A DNA stretch of 64,000 bases from Paratinospora sagittata (lineage: Eukaryota > Streptophyta > Magnoliopsida > Ranunculales > Menispermaceae). Both the position numbers and the translations under genes were made by a program. Positions within the stretch are counted from its first letter, which is position 1. Each line of letters opens with the position of its first letter. Location of the stretch: the NCBI GenBank assembly GCA_035771175.1, contig CM069612.1:27972150-28036149 (forward strand), in the 5' to 3' direction. Positions 59,339-64,000 of this stretch are shown here, piece after piece. The notes beneath the pieces were generated by a model, which was not told the origin of the DNA, made no database searches, and worked only from the letters and a program-made list of their open reading frames with translations.

Positions 59339-61525
59339 ATGTCTCATTCAACATCCTCCCAGCTCGTACTGAAGAACCCTCTTCTCTCACTCCTACAAAG
59401 ATCAAAAACAACCTCAGAAATCCTCCAAATCCATGCCCAATTGGTTAAAAACTTCCTCATGTCGAACACATTCGCCGTGAGCCGATTGATTGTTGCACTA
59501 ACTTCAAATGCCTTAAGCATGGACTGTGCAGAGATTGTCTTCTCTCAAATTCAAGAGCCACACGCCTTCATTTGGAATTCCATGATTAGGGGCTTTGTCG
59601 AAAGCTCGAATCCTCGAAAAGCAATTGTTTTCTTCAACCGTATGAGGGAGAACAGTGTTTCCGGGGATAAGTACACATATACTTTTGCTCTTAAGGCTTG
59701 TGGATTGATGTTGGGGTTGGAAAAGGGTAGGGAGATTCATGGAGAGGTTGTGAAGAAAGGGTTTGATTTAAATTTATTTGTGAGGAATTGTTTGATGAGT
59801 TTGTATTGTAAATGTGACAAAATGGTGTGGGCTCGGAGATTGTTTGGTGGGTTTCAAGACAGGGATTTGGTTTCTTGGAATTCGATTATTAATGGGTATA
59901 TTGGATGTGGGGAGATGAATGAAGCACAGAAGCTGTTTGATGAAATGCCTGAGAGAGACATGTTTTCATGGGCCATGATGATTGATGGGTATGGGAAGGT
60001 CTGAAGTCATCTGTTTGAATTTTTTTTTTTTTTTTTTCATTTTTCTTTTTATTGGTTAAACAATTTGTTTTCACAAAATACTTTCTAGTACATTTTTTGT
60101 CCACTCTGTTTATTTTCTCCAATGGAGAATATGCTGATTGCTGATCTTAGTACACACTATCTCGCATTTCTAAAGATAATTGATGAGTCCCCCCAATTAG
60201 ATAACTGGCTGAAGTGCTCTTTTCATTTGAAAAGTGAAGAAAGAATCTTCTGAAAGCCACCTAGGTTTCAGTGTTGGTTTTGGCCTTAAAGCTAAGTTCT
60301 TTCACTTGGGAAATGCCTTAAGCTTAAATTTCAAAGCTCCAAATTAAATGTTCATCTCTTCGACTCGTTGATTTGGTTTTGCTAAAATCAATTTTGCTAA
60401 CAGAGCTTCTCAACTTTGTCACAGAAAGTTGGTTGTGTTGCTCGTGCACGTCAGTTGTTCAATGACATGCCTACCTGTGATTTAGTGTGTTGGAATTCCA
60501 TGATTGATGCGTATGCAAGTCTAGGAGAAATGGATGAAGCTCATGAATTGTTCAGAGAGATTCCTAATAAGAATGTTATTACTTGGAGCATTATGATAAA
60601 CGGATATGTCCAACATGGGAACTCAAAGAAAGCGTTGGGTCTCTTCATAGAAATGCTCGTGCAAGGGACAAAGCCAGATAAGGTATCAGTTATTGGTGCA
60701 ATACAAGCTTGTGGTCAATTGGGTGCACTTGATCAAGGAAGTTGGATTCACGTTTACATGAAAAAAAACAAAATTGCAACTGACATTGTAGTTCAAACTG
60801 CTCTAATGGACATGTACATGAAATGTGGTAGTTTGAACGAGGCTCGGAGAATTTTTGATTCTATGTTAGAAAGAAATGTTGTTTCTTGGAATGTGATGAT
60901 TGTCGGGCTTGGGATTAATGGCCGAGGTGAAAAAGCATTGGAGCTTTTCTACGAAATGGAGAGACTAGGAATTCCAATGGACGATTTAACATTTCTTGGT
61001 GTTTTGAGTGCTTGCAATCATGCAGGTCTAGTAACTGAAGGTTTGGAAATTTTTGAGAGAATGAAAGATACATATGGAATTGAACCTAAGGATGAACATT
61101 ACAGTTGCTTAGTAGATCTTCTCGGTCGTGCAGGGAAATTAGGCAAAGCAAAGGATGTTATAGCAACTTTGCCTATACAATCCAGTGCAGCCTTGTGGAG
61201 TTCTCTCCTTTCTGCGTGTAAAATGCATAGAAATTGGTCTCTGGTAGAAGTGTCAATGAAGAAGCTTTTGGAGCTGAAAGCTGATGATTCTGGGGTTTAT
61301 GTACTCTTGTCGAACATCTATGCTGAAGAGGGTATGTGGGAAAATGTTTCGAGGATGAGGAAAATGTTGTCTGATCAAGGAATGAAAAAGGAAACTGGAA
61401 GAAGTGTGATAGAGGTTAATGGTGGTGTATATGAGTTCTTTAACAATGATAGATCTCTTTGTTTAGGGGAAGAGATGCATCCAGTTATCTGGAGCCTGTC
61501 AAGAACTATGGTTTCTGCACTATAG
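59339..61525 (+). CDS. Pentatricopeptide repeat protein, PLS class, E subgroup
   Basis: RNA-binding helical-repeat protein, likely of mitochondria or chloroplasts, where such proteins act in RNA editing or processing. Two exons, 59339-59998 and 60425-61525, are joined in phase 0 (AAG|GTCTGA, TCACAG|AAA) to give about 586 residues. The usual landmarks repeat about every 31-36 residues: QIHAQLVKN, FIWNSMIRGF, FALKACGL, SWNSIINGYI, CWNSMIDAYA, TWSIMINGYV and SWNVMIVGLG. The C-terminus has the E-type stretch ALWSSLLSACKMHRN, then SGVYVLLSNIYAEEGMW and RSVIEVNGGVYEF, and ends without a DYW domain. Most PLS genes lack introns, so the 426-base intron is slightly unusual; it leaves a KK where relatives would have one residue. 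No clear transit peptide is visible. Confidence 0.9.
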
Positions 61526-62037
61526 AGGTTGCAACTATTGATAAATTTACAGAATTGAAAGGAGAAGAAAGATCATCATGTCATTTCTACATCCAAATGG
61601 ATGGTCCTATGAAAACTATTATAATAAGAATACTACTTGAAGAAGCTCATCGTAACTTTCAAAATTAACCTTTGTACTTATATTTACTATTTTTTTCAAA
61701 AGTTATTTATAATTTATATAATCCTCCGCACCCTTCTCTTTTTCTATTTTTAAGCTACTTTGGATTCAATTTATTTTTTTAACTTTTTAATTCTAAAATT
61801 TTACTATTTTTATTTTATTAATTTAATAATAATAATTTTTATAAATTTTTATTAGTGCATTAAAAAAAAAAAAAAACTCAATTCCATGCCACCTACACAA
61901 TCCCTTGAGATTATCATAAAATCATATTATTTAAATCAGAGGCTACACATCACCACAAAAAAAAAAAAAAAAGTACACCCTTCACTCTTTATTGGCCGGA
62001 TGTCTTCAATCTCTTTATGCTAGAATTGATTAATTAA
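61526..62037. other. Convergent spacer between PPR and MADS genes
   Basis: 3' regions of the two genes, A/T-rich, with A runs at 61861-61876 and 61957-61971. Nothing else supported. Confidence 0.5.
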
Positions 62038-62712
62038 TTAATAAAGGTCTCTACCTTGATCATAACCAAATCCATAACCAAACCCAAAACCATGAGCCTG
62101 TGCAGCGACACCACTAGAAGTTATTTCACTAACAGTTGGCTTAGCTTCAAAGGGATCAACCAAATTACCATTAACAGAGCCCATGAAAGGCTGCAAAGAA
62201 GCATGAGAAATCAACATTTCATCAGCTCTATCAGCTATCTTCTTCTTAAGATCTTCCATTGAAACTCTCAATTGCTCAAGCTCATGCAACCCAAGATTCT
62301 CAATTGGTGCTTCCCACCAGCACTGTTTCTCACTTGCTTCCCTCAATTTCTGAAGCTTCTGTCCTTTCTTCTTCTCTGTTTCCAGTTGGTTCAGCAACTC
62401 TGTGTACTGTCTATTCAAATCTCTCACATTATTACTTTTAAAAGAACCATCAGAAATTGAAACTGGGCTTGAAGAGTTTTGGGTGTAGAAGCGATCTATG
62501 AGGATTTCAACACTTGGGTGCCCAAAAGAGAAGGCCTTTCCAGCAGGTGAAAAGACAATAATGGCAATTTCAGCACCGCAAAGAACACAAAGCTCACTGG
62601 CTTTCTTGAAAAGTCCAGATCTTCTCTTTGAGAACGTGACTTGTCTTGAATCTTCTTGCTCTATTCTCTTGATTTCAATCTTCTGGCGACCTTTGCTTCT
62701 CTTACGCATCAT
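62038..62712 (-). CDS. Type I MADS-box factor, AGL62-like (M-alpha)
   Basis: Intronless, 224 residues from ATG 62712 (or 223 from the next ATG). The MADS domain at about residues 9-68 contains [40 protein letters not shown] and [18 protein letters not shown], the pattern of the M-alpha AGL62/AGL61/AGL23/AGL28 group, which act in female gametophyte and endosperm development. A Lys/Glu-rich coiled-coil segment follows (about 105-170) and a Gly/Phe-rich end ([11 protein letters not shown]). There is no K domain. The frame is open to an upstream ATG at 62871, but that would add 53 hydrophobic residues before the DNA-binding domain, so I reject it. Which AGL is the orthologue cannot be told by eye. 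Confidence 0.9.
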   Translation of the reverse strand: MMRKRSKGRQKIEIKRIEQEDSRQVTFSKRRSGLFKKASELCVLCGAEIAIIVFSPAGKAFSFGHPSVEILIDRFYTQNSSSPVSISDGSFKSNNVRDLNRQYTELLNQLETEKKKGQKLQKLREASEKQCWWEAPIENLGLHELEQLRVSMEDLKKKIADRADEMLISHASLQPFMGSVNGNLVDPFEAKPTVSEITSSGVAAQAHGFGFGYGFGYDQGRDLY

Positions 62713-64000
62713 ACCCGGAACTGTTAAAAGATTGAAGAAGAAGGAGAAGAAGAAGAAGAAACAGAGGAAAGATTGGAAGTATTGGGTGGTGGTGTGGAAG
62801 GAAAGAAGAAGATGGGAATTTATAGGAGAAGATGACGGTGAAAAAATTGCTAGGTAAAGATTTATCATCATTGGCTTTTAATTCTCATTTTTATGTGTCT
62901 ATTTAAGTTAATTAGCTAAGTTTCTAATCTGGGTGGTAGAGAAATCTTTTGTTTATCATGTGGGAATATTAGGAAAGAAATCTATAGGACTCTTGATAAC
63001 CCTTGGTTGTCATCTTAAACTCCCATTAATCTCTATAAATCAAAATAGTTATGTACTAAAAAGTCGACCCTGTTGTAAATTAGTTGGATGTTTGCTGTCA
63101 TGACACCTGACAAATGATCCTCAATTTAGAGTTAAGAGACCAAGATCTTGTAATTTATGCTTTTCCTTTGAATAGAAACAGGATAACAGAAAAATCTGAA
63201 CTTTAATATTTTACAAGAGCATAAACTTAATAGCTAAAACATGGAGAGCAATTTGCAGAAGATTTTAGAAATAAGCTAGTGAAAATGAGATTTGATTTCA
63301 AGTTTATGTTGCCCAGTCTGTGTCTTTTTTCTCCTCATCTTGAAGAGTATATAAATCATGTGATTTGAGTTGTCTAGCTGCTGCATGCTTCAATTTAGCA
63401 GTGAGACAACAATTTTGCTTTGTTTCCAGGAGATATTGAATTACAGGTCTTGTATCACAATGCATTCATTTTATTTAAAAGTAGAAATCAATATGACCAA
63501 TTTGTTGATCATATAATTTATGAAAAAAAAATAAAGGAGTTCAGACAAACTATAGGCAGAAGCGCTTGTGATTATGTGTATTAACCAAAAGTTCTGGTAC
63601 TCAAAATCTGATCTAAAAACGAATTGTTGAAAATAATTCTGTCTTAGAACTATAATCCACCATCCATATATTCTTTTTTCTCTTTCTGCAATTCCATATA
63701 AACAAGAGTGCTGCTTATAGAAAATGCAATCCTTGTCGAACTTCAATACCAGATTGCACTTTGATTTAGATATTAACAAAGCAGATGAAGAAAAAAATGA
63801 AAATGTCAAGAGCTGTGTACATAAGATCAAATGAATGTAGAAATACAAGAATTATTGATCCGAAAATCCCTGTTAGTTGCATTCTATGATATTCAGTTAA
63901 TTATACCATCTTACAGATCCCAAAACTTTCGCAATTTACTGATACCCAGGTTTCAAAATGTCAATATACATTTCAAAGTGAGAAAAGCACAACATATACA
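62713..64000. other. Upstream region of the MADS gene and window end
   Basis: A (GAA/TTC)-rich leader lies at 62727-62765. The rest is AT-rich with no convincing gene; a long minus-strand open frame at 63471-63848 has no ATG start near its beginning and no family similarity. Confidence 0.5.

Noticed and set aside
61459..61668. Open frame overlapping the end of the PPR gene
   Set aside because: Shifted frame in the PPR 3' end; it does not continue the E motif convincingly.
62713..62871. N-terminal extension of the MADS protein from ATG 62871
   Set aside because: Would put a long hydrophobic stretch before the DNA-binding domain; the sequence is a CT-rich leader.
63471..63848. 125-codon minus-strand open frame
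   Set aside because: Starts from TTG with no nearby ATG, hydrophobic AT-driven composition, no recognisable family.
1..64000. tRNA, rRNA or known microRNA genes, CRISPR arrays
   Set aside because: No cloverleaf-compatible tRNA was found outside SINE-like heads; none of the common plant miRNA sequences I know was seen; no regularly spaced repeats.

Overview
This is plant nuclear DNA, almost certainly from a eudicot. The genes are intron-bearing and belong to plant families (GRAS, bHLH, type I MADS, PLS-class PPR, DUF1218, chloroplast ribosomal protein L24, HSA32). They sit in AT-rich DNA holding plant transposons of many classes. I could not fix the species. Nothing points to a prokaryote, an organelle, a CRISPR array or an operon.

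Layout. 1-2100: intergenic, with one possible terminal exon. 2101-5871 (-): OCT4-like organic cation/carnitine transporter, two exons. 5.9-17.1 kb: a transposon-rich block with a 5'-truncated LINE ending next to a 48-base C run, the 3' LTR of a Copia remnant, a complete but inactivated Ty1/copia element (10381-15479) with exact 5-bp target duplications, and a ~650-bp sequence present on both sides of it. 18.5-19.7 kb (+): intronless bHLH117-like factor. 20.6-23.8 kb (-): GRAS/PAT1-clade factor with a probable intron in its 5' UTR. 24-30.7 kb: AT-rich intergenic DNA with one candidate two-exon small gene (28118-28374) and several repeats. 30.8-33.5 kb (+): RPL24 of the chloroplast ribosome. 36-38 kb (-): C2H2 zinc-finger protein. 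44.8-47.8 kb (-): HSA32 with a heat-shock element upstream. 48-54.3 kb: a second repeat block holding a Mutator-like MITE, a tandem duplication, a LINE ORF1 relic split by a 499-bp palindromic element, a 1.87-kb solo gypsy-type LTR, and the last three exons of an unidentified gene relic. 55.2-55.7 kb (+): histone H2A with a histone octamer promoter motif. 56.5-57.3 kb (-): DUF1218 membrane protein. 58.2-58.9 kb: hAT-like MITE. 59.3-61.5 kb (+): E-class PPR protein. 62.0-62.7 kb (-): AGL62-like type I MADS factor.

The genes do not form one pathway. They are independent housekeeping, organelle, stress and developmental genes. Their order is informative: RPL24, the C2H2 gene and H2A recall Arabidopsis At5g54600-At5g54640, and HSA32 with DUF1218 recalls At4g21320/At4g21310 (both from memory). 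Exon limits were placed by hand from GT/AG sites that keep the reading frame and family similarity; none has transcript support here. I found no convincing new biological system. The most unusual items are the palindromic tRNA-like element inside the LINE ORF1, the C48 tract, the small two-exon gene and the three-exon relic beside the solo LTR.
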